Assembly: GCA_965153355.1 (NCBI GenBank)
Contig: OZ231126.1
Span: forward strand, 75,516,001 to 75,580,000
From: Flaccisagitta enflata
Taxonomy: Eukaryota; Chaetognatha; Sagittoidea; Aphragmophora
Length of the DNA stretch: 64,000 nt
Direction: 5' to 3'
Part shown: positions 1 through 9,667 of the stretch, in pieces
How positions within the stretch are numbered: the first letter of the stretch is position 1
Layout: the number at the start of each line of letters is the position of its first letter
Translations under genes and position numbers: made by a program
The notes under the pieces: model-generated
The model's database searches: none
What the model was told of the DNA's origin: nothing
Seen by the model: the letters and a program-made list of their open reading frames with translations, nothing else

Positions 1-1250
1 TTGGCGTGTCTCCATTCTGTCTCCTATAAGAAATAGCAAGCAAAAGCAATCAAAAAATGTTGCATCTTATGATATGATGAGTTTTTATCAACTAGTATCA
101 ATCCCACAGGATACACAAAAAAATTCAACTCACTACTCAATCAATAAGTTGTCAAAAAATGGTATAAAAATCAAATTTACCCCTTCTCGATTTTTTTTAC
201 TTTTTTTCTCTCAAGATTGAATGTCATGATATTTATTTTTTCTAACCTCATTTATCTTCAACATCAAGCATTTTTTCTTTTTCCATTCGATGGGCAACTA
301 CTTGAAGGACATTTCCCTCCTTTTTCATGTTGTTGGGTTGATCCTAAGAGGAGATACAGCATTTTTCTTGGAGCGTATCAATTCGCGCACACCCCCAAAC
401 TTGAACCTAATGCATACCTAACGCTTTAGATATGCCACTGTTGTGTCAAAGTGACACAATTCACATGAAAACTGACAACACCATGTGAAAGAGCGTGAAA
501 TTTTGATTATACCCTGATAATTTGAAATCTTAACTCCCAAGCGTTAAGCCACAATGAAATTTTACATTTTGTTGGTCCTCGAAGTGTGAACAGAATTGAT
601 ACGCTCGTCGGACGATCGTCGTAGTTAATTCTTTGTTCCACACAGCTCTCACACAAATGCGCGATGCTTTTGTGTCTTAATTTGATAAAATTTCTTAAAA
701 TTGAAATTGGCATATCTCAGGATTGTTTGAGCTAGCCCATTGAAATTTTCTTTTGTATATTGATACCATCGGAGGGTCTTTGCCCAAATTCGGATGCGAC
801 CTACAGAATGTCAAGCAGTCCAACCAGACCAACCATCCTACCAGATGAAAAAATAAAAAAATGGCATAACTTCTAAAGTAATTGTCCGATTTGGTTGAAA
901 TTTTTCATGAAGCTTCCTTTAAAGATTCCTCGTCACTGGCATAAAAAAGAGCTTGGGAAAAAAAAATTTTCTTCCAACAGCCCACCCAGCCAGAAATGGT
1001 ACTTATAGAGATTTTTTTAAGAAACTGAAGAAATTCAAAAAAATCTCAGAAACATGATCACACATATTTGTTTGAATCTTATCAATAAGAATTTTACTAT
1101 CATATTGATTTCTTATTCGTATTTAGCTAAATTTTCTAGTAAAAAAATTGCCAACAATATCTATTTAAGCCTAATTTGCATGAAAAATGAGCGTACTTAA
1201 GAAAATCCAAGTATGGATCCATATGTAATAATAGCTAAGCTACATGATGA
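1..1250. other. AT-rich intergenic or intronic DNA, no gene seen
   Basis: No convincing coding region, tRNA or transposon terminus is visible. The stretch is A/T-rich and contains loosely related phrases of the type 'cataacttctaaag...' and 'gtttgagctagccc' that recur at about 12.2, 32.1 and 41.2 kb, so it is probably old dispersed repeat. Short open frames here have no recognisable motif. Confidence 0.5.
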
Positions 1251-1352
1251 TGTATGATTTTCTTCAATTTTCCAACATGTAAGATTGACGAATTTCATGG
1301 TTGGCTTAGCATGACACCAGCCTCTTATCTACATTTTCCATTTTCTCCCTTA

Positions 1353-2013
1353 TGGGCAGCGGCCCCAAAGGGGTCGATGACCTATGCTTTCACACATATG
1401 GGGGGTTTTCTCCTTCTCCTTCTCCTTTTGGGCAGCGGCCCCGAAGGGGTCGATGACCTATGCTTTCAAACATATGGGGGATTTTCTCCTCCTCCTCCTC
1501 CTCCTTCTTCTCCTAGGTCCCCCTCCCTCAAATCCCAGTCTCGAGGCCCAAATTCCAGTCTCGAGGCCCAATTCCCAGTCTCAAGGCCTAAATCCCAGCC
1601 TCAAGGCACAAATCCTAGTCTCAAGGCCTAAATTCTAGCCTGGAGGCCCAGATTTCAGTCTTGAAGCCAAAATCTCAGCCTCAAGGTCAAAATATCAGCC
1701 AAGTGGCCCAGATCCCCGCCTTGAAGCCCAAATCTCAGCCTCCAGGCTAGGATTTAGGCCTTGAGGCTAGGATTTGGGCCTTGAGGCTGGGATTTGGGCC
1801 TCGAGACTGGGATTTGGGCCTCGAGACTGGAATTTGAGGGGGGGAATGGAGGAGGAGGAGGAGGAGGAGGAGGAGGAGGAGAAAATCCCCCATATTTGTG
1901 AAGTCATAGGTCATCGACCCCTTTGGGGCCGCTGCCCTGCTCCCCCCTCAACTTCAACCACAACCTACTTAGGCAGGGCAGGGGTACCGCTGACCATCTA
2001 AAGCTTTTGCGCA
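1353..2013 (+). mobile_element. Group F element, subfamily B (foldback, nonautonomous)
   Basis: The 5' end is a GGGCAGCGGCCCC arm followed by AAAGGGGTCGATGACC and a CATATGGGG box. This head occurs twice, at 1353 and about 1434. Then come C/T-rich tracts and about 20-bp units of the type CTCGAGGCCCAAATCCCAG. Near 1745 the units switch to the reverse-complement orientation and run to a GGA tract. The inverted head, ending GGGGCCGCTGCCC, is at about 1920-1935. The 3' tail reads GGTACCGCTGACCATCTAAA followed by a GCTTTTGCGC stem-loop. No open frame looks genuine; long frames are by-products of the repeats. The doubled head suggests local duplication or a nested insertion. Confidence 0.7.
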
Positions 2014-2245
2014 TATTCCTCCTTCTCCTTCGTCCCCCCTCAAATCCCAGTCTTGAGGCCCAAATTCCAGTCTCAAGGCCCAAATCCCAGTCTCAAGGCC
2101 CAAATCTCAGCCTGCAGGCCCAAATCCTAGCCTGGAGGCCCAGATTCAAGCCTTGAGGCCAAAATCACGGCCTCGAGGTCCAAATCCCAGCCAAGAGCCC
2201 CTGTTCCCACTCTTGAGGTCCAAATCTCAGCCTCAAGGCCAGGCC
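2014..2245 (+). mobile_element. Partial group F-B core adjacent to the preceding element
   Basis: C/T-rich lead-in followed by about ten units of the CAAGGCCCAAATCCCAG type, all in one orientation. No inverted partner and no terminal arm is present, so this is a broken half-element or an internal duplication of the neighbour. Confidence 0.5.
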
Positions 2246-2324
2246 TGAGCGATTGTATTGGATATTGGTATTGGGTTTACAATATTCTTGTGTATTGGGT
2301 TTTTGAGGCTTGAGAAGCTTTGAG

Positions 2325-2590
2325 GGGGACGTACGGACGGACGGACGGACGGACGGACGGACGGCCGTACGGACGGACGGATGGCCGTACGGACGGACGG
2401 ATGGCCGTACGGACGGCCGTACGGACGGACGGACGGCCGTACGGACGGACGGACGTCTGGAAATTCACCCCTGTGTCCTACAGGACATCGGCCCTTTGGA
2501 GCCGCTGCCCAAAAAGGGGACCGACCAACCGACCAACCGACGGACCAACAAAGCGGGGTGTAAAGTCGCGTAGCACGCGACTAAAAAGCA
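2325..2590 (-). mobile_element. Composite: (ACGG)n tract, group F 5' end and truncated group H element
   Basis: From left to right: an (ACGG)n tract at about 2330-2455 broken by self-complementary ACGGCCGT blocks; a minus-oriented group F 5' end (GACGTCTGGAAATTC, a tail resembling TGTTCTACAGG, GAGCCGCTGCCCAAAAA) at about 2450-2516; then the core and 5' end of a minus-strand group H element (CCGACCAACC repeats, AAAGCGGGGTG, GCACGCGACTAAAAA) to 2585. The H element lacks its 3' half. It looks like insertion of one element at the T-run of another. Confidence 0.6.
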
Positions 2591-2758
2591 AAATGGTTTT
2601 CGTTTTTGCCAGCTCCGAACGCGTGAAGTCTCCATTATTCCAACACTGTTAGAAATCCACCGCAAAAGCTTTGAAATCCACAAAATCCCACGGTCTCAAA
2701 TGAAAGAGTGGACTATTGATACAATTCTAAGGACTAGCTTTCCTCACAATATACCTAC

Positions 2759-2909
2759 CCTTTTCATCTATGTCTTCAGACATGGCCAAGGTTCCTCCGA
2801 CGAGTATGATGCACATTCCAAACATGAAAAAGGCAATGATCATGACAAGGCGCGCGATTTTCTTCCTTTTGTGTTCTTTTTCTGCGATGATAAAACAAAT
2901 TGAATCCAT
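2759..2909 (-). CDS. Putative host-gene exon encoding a transmembrane helix
   Basis: On the minus strand a pyrimidine-rich acceptor (TTTTTTCTACCTTATAG) precedes an open segment of 151 nt that ends at a good donor (AAAAGG followed by GTAGGT). The peptide has a basic stretch (EKEHKRKKIAR), a hydrophobic run of about 22 residues (LVMIIAFFMFGMCIILVGG) and an acidic tail (SEDIDEK). This is what one membrane-spanning helix with a cytosolic basic flank looks like. The exon enters in phase 0 and leaves in phase 1. I do not recognise the protein. It may be a late exon of the minus-strand gene whose upstream exons lie at 4855, 13320 and 19371, but the phase of the 4855 exon (ends in phase 1) requires at least one exon between them. 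Confidence 0.5.
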
Positions 2910-3194
2910 CTATAAGGTAGAAAAAAATATTAATCGTATGCTGACATTGTTAATTGGTAAATGTTAATAAAGACAGAAATGAATATCATATTTAATACTT
3001 CAGGATAATGCGGATATTAGTTTGAGTATTCAGCAATCATCACATGTAATTGAAATCGACAACATTGACTTTCAAAGATGTTTCCACAACATCAGAGACT
3101 CAAAAAAAAAGAGTCAAACCGATTTTTCATGTCCTCTTTAAATCGCCTATGCTAAAACAGCATTACTATGTGAATATCAGGTTAAATTCAGTCA

Positions 3195-3705
3195 TTAAAT
3201 CGTTCAATCATTCAATTATTCCTTTATTCCATTATCCCACTAATCAATTTTTCAATTATTCCATTATTCCATTATTCCAGTAATCAACTGTTCAATTATT
3301 CCACTATCCATTATTCCATTATTCAATTATTCAATTATGAATAATTCAATTGTTCATTCCTTTATTCATTCATTCATTCATTCATTCATTCATTCATTCA
3401 TTCATTCATTCATTCATTCATTCATTCATTCATTCATTCATTCATTCATTCATTCATTCATTCATTCATTCATTCATTCATTCATTCATTCATTCATTCA
3501 TTCATTTTTTCATTCATTCATTCATTCATTCATTCATTCATTCATTCATTCATTCATTCATTCATTCATTCATTCATTCATTCATTCATTCATTCATTCA
3601 TTCATTTTTTCATTCATTCATCATTCATTCATTCATTCATTCATTCATTCATTCATTCATTCATTCATTCATTCATTCATTCATTCATTCATTCATTCAT
3701 TCTTG
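3195..3705. repeat. (CATT)n tetranucleotide tract with degenerate left flank
   Basis: From about 3195 to 3357 there are degenerate TCAATTATTCCATTATTCC units, then about 345 bp of nearly pure CATT from 3358. Two identical TTTTTT interruptions lie 100 bp apart (about 3505 and 3605), which suggests a block duplication of about 100 bp inside the tract. The long Ser/Phe/Ile/His frames are artefacts of the repeat. Confidence 0.95.
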
Positions 3706-4006
3706 ATTTCATAGCTTTCATCCCTCCACTCTTTCTTTCCCTCTTTCCATGATTCTTTCATTCCTTCGTTCTTCTTTTTGTTAAACCATTATCACAAAAA
3801 TCTAATTGGGCAATTGAAAATTGTAGCTCGTTCTTTCATTTGCAAATTCATCCATTTCTTAAAACAAGGGTTACTTGACTGCTCATATTTGTCCTCCAGG
3901 ACCCTCAGGACAATTCATTTGGTAAAATCCATGCATAATTGCACATTACTACAAGATTTGAAAATGTTATTTCTCAGTTATGATTACTAATGAAGCTTCC
4001 TCCAGT

Positions 4007-4109
4007 AACAAGGCCGGATGCACGGCAATCCAGTCGCGGACGGTTGGGCAGGACCGACACGGCAGGACCGACACGGCAAGGTGTAGAGTCGCGTGTCCGC
4101 GACTAAAAA
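4007..4109 (-). mobile_element. Group H element, short subfamily (arm AGTCGCGGAC)
   Basis: A complete, very short copy of about 103 bp. In minus orientation it begins TTTTTAGTCGCGGAC, folds with the adjacent ACGCGACT, has a short core with two GTGTCGGTCCTGCC units, and ends with GTCCGCGACT, a GCCGTGCATCCGGC stem-loop and CTTGTT. The two 10-nt arms (plus-strand 4095-4104 and 4032-4041) are exact reverse complements. The arm sequence is intermediate between the two main subfamilies, so it is an independent case of conserved pairing. Confidence 0.75.
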
Positions 4110-4222
4110 GGGGCTGGTTCAGCATGTTGATTAAGTTGAGTAACCATGCTTCAAAGGTTTCAACGGTCCAATTGTCCATTACTGCTCCAAAAGCAAAGGA
4201 TGCTATGGGTTCCGTTTTGTAT

Positions 4223-4584
4223 TCAGTAATATCTGATACAGATTCTAAGTAAAGCTTGAACTGGCAGGATTATATTTTTATGGAAAGCGAGAATCACAAC
4301 ACCACGAATAAGACTGATTACGGCACTCCTATGACACGACGGCATAACAGGGTGTGCAGAGAAATCTGCACTGGCTCTATAATCTGAATCAACTTTGCAA
4401 GAGCACTGCTCGTAAACAAAAAGAGCTACAAACCCTAGACTGAACGCATTTAAAAGAATTTGGATAACTGCTTCATATTGAGACTCATCTATGGTCAGAA
4501 GCTCTATTTGTAAAGAAGCAGTGCTTTTTAAAAATCTATTCAGAACAGAGCCAATGTAGATTTCTTCGCACACCCTGCTAGTTA
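4223..4584 (-). CDS. Possible host-gene exon, membrane-like open segment
   Basis: An open stretch encodes about 120 residues after a possible acceptor (ACAATTTCAG). Two moderately hydrophobic patches (IQILLNAFSLGFVALFV and SLIRGVVILAF) are separated by a Cys/Ser-rich segment. The acceptor would be entered in phase 1, which matches the phase-1 donor of the exon at 4855, so splicing onto it is possible. No strong in-frame donor is visible at the far end and the frame simply runs to a stop at 4223. It could equally be a chance open frame. No family is recognised. Confidence 0.25.
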
Positions 4585-4854
4585 CTGAAATTGTTATAGC
4601 GATAATACTACATGTACAGCTAATAGAAAACATGACCATGATGGGGAAAACTTACTACATGATTGAAGTTCGAAAATAAAACAGATTTTGAGGACAAATT
4701 AAAGTGTATCATTCTAAAAGCCGGTGGCTGCATAATAATCTGAATTGTACTAAATCGTTTTTTTCAAACCTTTGAAAAATGAAATAAAAGAATTGAAAGG
4801 TTTCGACTGTATTACGTAAATGCAATGATACATTTTGACTTGATCATTCCGTAC

Positions 4855-5106
4855 CTGGATCTGCGTTCTCCTCCGGTGAATCTCTCAATGCGTCTTTTGT
4901 TGGTAAAGTAGAGACGACTCTGGATTGAGTCCCCGTCGAGGCTGAAGAGGGCGCGCGAGACAAAGGCTTTGGAGGCGTGGTCAATCCAGGCGTCATTCGA
5001 GGAGGCGTCGTCATTCCGGCCGCCGGTCGGTCCGTCGGACGCAACGACGACGACGAAGCCATTGGCGCGCTTACAGTCTCCATCGTCGTGAAGGAAACAT
5101 CTTCAG
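4855..5106 (-). CDS. Putative host-gene exon, Ser/Thr/Pro-rich
   Basis: Minus-strand segment with a pyrimidine-rich acceptor region (TTTTTTCCTGCTCTCC, then ACTGAAG) and a donor CCAG followed by GTACGG. The frame encodes roughly 84 residues, with an internal Met at 5083, rich in Ser, Thr and Pro (SSSSLRPTDRPAAG; TTPPRMTPGLTTPP), and ends EENADP. Its base composition, with CG-rich codons, contrasts with the AT-rich surroundings, which supports a real exon. It looks like disordered cytoplasmic sequence. It may be an internal exon of the gene with exons at 13320 and 19371, or a first exon starting at 5083. Function unknown. Confidence 0.5.
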
Positions 5107-5355
5107 CTTCAGTGGAGAGCAGGAAAAAACAAACACTCTGCCGATTAGTTACTTGGCTAAATGTTTCTTGTCAAAAGTAAATTTAAAGAAGAATATAACA
5201 GCCGTCTTTAAGTTGATGTCAGCTGACTAGAAATGTTTCAAGATTACTACCTAGATAATAAGTATTGCAACACCTAGGGTACCCCGCTTTTCGATCGGAC
5301 TGTCGCAAAAAGTACCTACATTACTCATAAAATACTTGAGACAACCACTTGATGC

Positions 5356-5775
5356 TTTTGGGCAGCGGCCCCAAAGGGGACAAAGTCCTGTAGAACACAG
5401 GGGACTTTCGTTCGTTTGTCCCCCCAGGCCCTCTCAGGCCTGAAATCTGACCTCTCAGGCCTAAAATCTGCCCTCTCAGGCCTTAAATCTGCCCTCTCAA
5501 GCCTGAAATCTGCCCTCGCAGATTCAAGGCCTGAGAGGGTAGATTTCAGGCCTGAGAGGGCAGATTTTAAGCCTGAGAGGGCAGATTTCAGGCCTGAGAG
5601 GGCCTGGGGGGCGGACGGACGGACGGATGGATGGATGGACAAACGAAAGTCCCCTGTGTTCTACAGGACTTTGTCTCCTTCGGGGCCGCTGCCCTGCCTA
5701 TCATTCCAATTTTCAACCATGCAGACCAGGGCAACGGGTATCGCTGACCACGTATTGCCCTTGGGCGACCTGTTT
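5356..5775 (+). mobile_element. Group F element, subfamily A (complete, clean foldback)
   Basis: The clearest group F copy. The 5' end is CTTTT followed by GGGCAGCGGCCCCAAAGGGG, then AAGTCCTGTAGAACACAGGG and ACTTTCGTTCGTTTGTCC. The core has units GCCCTCTCAGGCCTGAAATCT that invert near 5515 into AGATTTCAGGCCTGAGAGGG, and then the inverted head. The 3' tail has GGGCAACGGGTATCGCTGACC, a GCCCTTGGGC stem-loop and GACCTGTTT. Almost the whole element can fold on itself. It has no coding capacity; open frames in both strands come from the unit length. A run of T precedes it and follows it, as expected for insertion in a T-run. Confidence 0.75.
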
Positions 5776-5940
5776 TTCTATGGTAGATAATATGATTAAG
5801 TTTTGTTACCAAAAAAGAAATAAACCCCCAGTGTAAATACATTGGGTTTAAGTTTCATGACAAAAATCAGTCAATCTTAGCAAAGAAAATGGCCTTTTTC
5901 ATGGAAAAAAAATGAGGTTAGATAGCAGCAATGCTTGTTT

Positions 5941-6140
5941 TTAGTCGCGTGCTATGCGACTCTATGACCCGCTATGTAGGTCGGTCAGTTGGTTGGTCCA
6001 TTGGTCCGTGTTAGATTTTTTGGCGTTCATGGGCATTTTTTGTGCTACTGCTCCTGCCCAATTGCTTGAAAAACCTTTTTTTATCACTGCCTCTGCCCAC
6101 CCGCACGCGACTTCAGTAGCCGTGTATACGGCCTTGTTTT
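5941..6140 (+). mobile_element. Group H element, main subfamily (arm AGTCGCGTGC)
   Basis: Starts TTTTTAGTCGCGTGC, with adjacent complement ATGCGACT, a (GGTTGGTC)n-like core, CTGCTCCTGCCC box, subterminal GCACGCGACT (6103-6112, exact reverse complement of 5943-5952) and a 3' stem-loop GCCGTGTATACGGC, whose five-base-pair stem is longer than in other copies, then CTTGTTTT. No coding capacity. Confidence 0.75.
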
Positions 6141-6586
6141 CAACAAGAGTGGTCCTCCAGAGAATTCTAATATAAAAGTTTGGCTTATTTGACGCAGTAA
6201 TGATTGATTTTTACCCCAAATCACTGCAAAAACCTCAAGATTTGGGAATTTGCTGGGAAATTGACTGAAAATTGTTCAAAACTGCAATTTGTGGGAACAT
6301 TTCTCTCTTACATCATAATCTTCATTAAATTATCTCAAATTTTAGACCAATCCCAGCATTTCAGCTCAATTATGAGTAGTTTTTGAGTGATATAGGTTCT
6401 TTTGGTGACAGTCCGATCTAAAAGCGGTGTCTATGTTCATTTATTTGCCAATACAATACAAAAGTCAGTTCAAGCAAATAAGTATTTGGTGTGTCGAAAT
6501 GATGGCTTCCATTTGCCTTGATATCAATTCGTTGAGCTTTTTGAGATAATCGAGTGTGGCTTGTCTGCAGACCTTCCATGCAAATT

Positions 6587-6844
6587 TTAGACGCGTGCTA
6601 CGCGACTCTACACCCCGCTTTGTTGGTCCGTCCGTCCGTCCGTCCGTCCGTCCGTCCGTCCGTCCGTCCGTCGGTCGGTCCGTCCGTCCGTCCGTCAGTC
6701 CGTCCCTCCGTCTGTCACACTTTACTTTTCGGCGTTAATGGGGGTTTTGGCCTTATTGCTCCTGCCCAAATGTTCCACTGACCTCAATTATGGCCCCTGC
6801 CCACCCGCACCTGACTGGGGTAGCCGTGTATCCGGCCTTGTTTT
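6587..6844 (+). mobile_element. Group H element with long (GTCC)n core
   Basis: 5' arm AGACGCGTGC with ACGCGACT complement, ACACCCCGCTTTGTTGG box, about 80 bp of (GTCC)n, GCGTTAATGGGGGTTTTGGC, CTGCTCCTGCCC, a mutated subterminal arm (GCACCTGACT), stem-loop GCCGTGTATCCGGC and CTTGTTTTT. The mutated arm shows this copy is no longer fully paired. Confidence 0.75.
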
Positions 6845-6845
6845 T

Positions 6846-7016
6846 CAAACCTGCGATTGATGTTGCGCGCTCTTCTTGCTGTAGGTCCTTCATCTGACTC
6901 CTTAAGTTTTCAATTGGATTAAGATCAGGCAAGTTTCTAAGCCACTCCTCGACCCCTTTTGATGACCTGATCTTCAAGCCATGTCTGTGTAGTGCGTATT
7001 CTTTGCTGCTTTCATG
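6846..7016 (-). pseudogene. Tc1/mariner-type transposase C-terminal relic
   Basis: The minus strand encodes a segment containing NLPDLNPIENLRSQMKD. This is the signature around the third catalytic acidic residue of Tc1-like DDE transposases (usual form: SPDLNPIENLW). It is preceded by a short stretch that would hold the region before the third motif and followed by about 20 residues ending ATSIAGLK. Only about 55 residues remain. The N-terminal DNA-binding domain and the first two catalytic Asp regions are absent. The relic sits exactly between two plus-strand group H elements, which have split or bracketed it. Confidence 0.7.
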
Positions 7017-7034
7017 GTTTTCAAAAAGCGATGT

Positions 7035-7241
7035 TTTTAGTCGCGTGCCACGCGACTCTACTCCCCGCTTTGTCAGTCGGTCGGTCCGTCTGTCCGTCCG
7101 TCTGTCCATCAGTCCGTTGGTCCGTCACACTTTTCTTTTTTTTTGGGTTTTTGCAGTCTTTAGCTTCACTGCTCCTGCCCAGTTGATCAAGTGACCTCAG
7201 ATACAGCCCCCGCCCACCCGCACGCAACTGGGGTAGCCGTG
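7035..7241 (+). mobile_element. Group H element, 3' stem-loop truncated
   Basis: 5' arm AGTCGCGTGC and ACGCGACT complement, (GTCGGTCC)n core, CTGCTCCTGCCC, subterminal GCACGCAACT (one mismatch to the 5' arm), then GTAGCCGTG, after which homology stops. The stem-loop right arm and CTTGTT end are missing. Confidence 0.7.
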
Positions 7242-7539
7242 AATTCCTTGCGGCATTTCTAAACGAATCGATCGAGAATTGTGAAATTGTGCTAGATTTG
7301 AAGAAAATTCGATGTAGATTAAGAATCTCGCCAAGAAAAGGTCAAGATTCTATCCCAAAACTGATTTCTCTTGTCTAAAGCTGTTGCAATACTTATTTTC
7401 TAGGTAGTATGGTTTGACCCATACCGTATGAGCCTTATCACAAGACTATCCTTGAGGGAAAATGGCACTATTGGAGAGCAATTTTCAATGAAGGATTAGT
7501 CATTTCAGACTGATTATGAAGTGACTAAGAATGATTTCG

Positions 7540-7865
7540 AAGGAGGGATAAACTGGTTGAGACTGGTGTTGAAGAAAAATGAATTAGTTGAAGGAAAGAT
7601 GAGTTTTGTTAGGCTGATCTTCCAGGAAAGATGAGCTGGTTGATACTGACCTTGAAGGAAAAATGAGTTTGTAAAGACTGATTGTCGAGGAAAGATGAAT
7701 AGGTTGAGACTGTTGAGTTATTTGATACTGGCCTTGAAGGAAAGATGAATTGGTTTAGACTGTTGAGTTATTTGATACTGACCTTGAAGGAAAGATGAGT
7801 TGGTTGAGACTGTTGAGTTATTTGATACTGACCTTGAAGGAAAGATGAGTTGGTTGAGACCATGG
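7540..7865 (+). repeat. 50-bp minisatellite (GAAAGATGAGTTGGTTGAGA type)
   Basis: The last three copies are almost identical 50-bp units containing GAGTTATTTGATACTGACC. Further left the units decay into shorter degenerate blocks sharing GGAAAGATGA and GGTTGA, so the 50-bp unit probably arose from a shorter ancestor. No coding role seen. Confidence 0.8.
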
Positions 7866-8274
7866 AACTTCGAGGAGTGGAGGAAAGGAGGAAAGGAGAG
7901 ACAACTTCGATAGAGTTTCCACCACCGGAGTTTGCCTGAACGAGAAAATTGTGGTCAATACGTCAACACGTCAATACGTCAACACTTCAATACGTCAATA
8001 TTTGCAATTGCTTGTCAGAATTCACTTTCCAGTTTTCAGTCGAGTATAGTTTCGAGTATGCTAAACTGTGAGCTGCTATTGTTGGCAAAATCAATTGCCG
8101 ATCTGCCAGCTGATGTTGTCGTTATTACGAAATCGATTTTCCACCTAATAACCAATGCAGAAAAGTTGATCGCATCAAACCAAATCAACCTACATGCTTT
8201 GCTTGTAAGTAACATATGATAATGTTTCTGCCATTGTTTATATCAAATATGAAAAAAAATTGTCGCAACTGCAT

Positions 8275-8452
8275 AGTGTATAAGAGGCTAGGTCTCTCTT
8301 TTGGTCCGTCCGTTGATCTATATGTTGTTATGTCCTTTTGTCCGTCCGTGAGGGTCAAGTCGAAAAGTATGGTTCGAAAACGCGCGTATCCGCCCTTACC
8401 CACCCATCCGCTATCGGTGGTGGCCGTGTATTTGGTGTTGTTATTATAGATA
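8275..8452 (+). mobile_element. Degenerate group H element, TTGCGGAC-like subfamily
   Basis: Shares TATAAGAGGC, GGTCCGTCCG, GTCAAGTCGAAAAGT, AAACGCGCGTATCCGCC, CCCACCC and GGCCGTGTAT with the 22898 and 32513 copies, in the same order. The terminal arms are decayed. Confidence 0.5.
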
Positions 8453-8994
8453 TGCACACTTAATAGAGCAAATATTGATAATAGGATTTAATGTTAGACA
8501 AATAAGTACTTATATGAATAGACAAGTACGAATAGAAAAATAAGAATAAAAACGGGTTAAAAAAAAGAGCGTAACGAAAACGGAAAAAAGTCATACGGTA
8601 ATCTTTCACATTGCGCCAATTGGCAGTAGAATCTTTTCTATTCATCACTTGGCAAGTTGGCTATCAAAGCTTACTTGACTTTCATCAGAATGGAATTGTG
8701 CTCCATGAAGAAGGCTTCTTTACAAGCCACGTCCAATGCCTCCCTATTAACCTCATCATCATGTACTTATTCATTTACCCACCATGGATCTTCTCACACT
8801 TTGCTGTTAATATTATGCGATTATTACCCTTGTTATTTCCTATGGCAGAGTTAGGAGACAAAGATGTGAAGTTGATAAAAAACAAGCCCGATCGGGCGAC
8901 GATGCGTCCAGACTGTGTCTCCGCGTGAATTGAAGTAGCAAAAGAGGCTCTCAAAGCACGTTTGTTAATCATTCAAATCACTATGGGATCTCAC

Positions 8995-9106
8995 CATGGC
9001 CAAAAACAGCCGAGAAACGCGGTTTTTGCACAAGCGTTACGGACTGACGGACGGACCGATGGACCGACGGACCTTCTCACAGAGATGCGTTCCTGACGGA
9101 CGCATC
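8995..9106 (-). mobile_element. Group H-like element, AGATGCGTCC subfamily, partial
   Basis: In minus orientation it begins CTAGATGCGTCC, then an adjacent AACGCATCT that pairs with it, GGTCCGTCGGTCC core units and CGCTTGTGCAAAAACCGCG. This has the same 5' hairpin plan as other group H copies with a different arm sequence. A related fragment begins at about 40456 (TTTTTAGATGCGTCC) and another at about 44860. The 3' end is not resolved. Confidence 0.45.
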
Positions 9107-9491
9107 TAGAAATAGTCGCAAAAGCGTTAGATGGTCAGCGGTACCCGTTGCCCCTACGTGAGTGTATGTGGGTGTGAGGTGGTTAGAGGGGCAGCGGCCC
9201 CGAAAGGGCCGGTGACCTATGCTGTTTTGGGCCTCAAGGATCGAATTAGGGCCTGGAGGCTGGGATTGGGGCCTTGAGGCTTGGATTAGGGCCTTGAGGC
9301 TGGGATTTGAGCTTCGAAGTGGGGATTTGAGCCTCAAAGCGGAGATTTGAGCCTTGAAGCTAGGATTTGGGTCTCAAGACTAGGCTTTGAGGGGGGGGGG
9401 GGACGGGGAAGAAGGAGAAGAAGAAGAAGGAGAAATTTCCCCTATGTGTGAAAGCATAGGTCATCGGCCCCTTCGGAGCCGCTGCCCAAAA
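9107..9491 (-). mobile_element. Group F element, subfamily B
   Basis: Minus-oriented. The 5' end, seen as GCCGCTGCCC at the right, is followed leftwards by the CATAGG box, a GAAGAAGG tract, about 20-bp units of the TTGAGGCTGGGATT type, and the second GCAGCGGCCCC copy. The 3' end has CGGTACCCGTTGCCCC complement, TTAGATGG and the stem-loop AACGCTTTTGCGACTATTT (read on the minus strand). Here the internal units are in one orientation only, so the inner palindrome is lost. Confidence 0.65.
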
Positions 9492-9667
9492 GGAACAGAG
9501 CCTTGGAGGGTGTGATAAAAAAAAATCAAACAAAGGAAGGAAGGAGGAAAAAACAAGTGACGCGGGGTCACAATATCGTTGCGGACGGGTGGGCAGGGGC
9601 AGCCAACCCCCATCTACATCCAACACACCAGCCACCCCCCTTCCAACACAGATACATACACAACTAG

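Noticed and set aside
2325-2460. CRISPR-like regular repeat
   Set aside because: The 4-bp ACGG unit has no spacers and the DNA is eukaryotic; a microsatellite core of group H/F is sufficient.
8611-8972. Overlapping frames near 8.6-8.97 kb as a gene
   Set aside because: Three frames on both strands are open to similar length, with no motif, repeat-free codon bias or splice borders.
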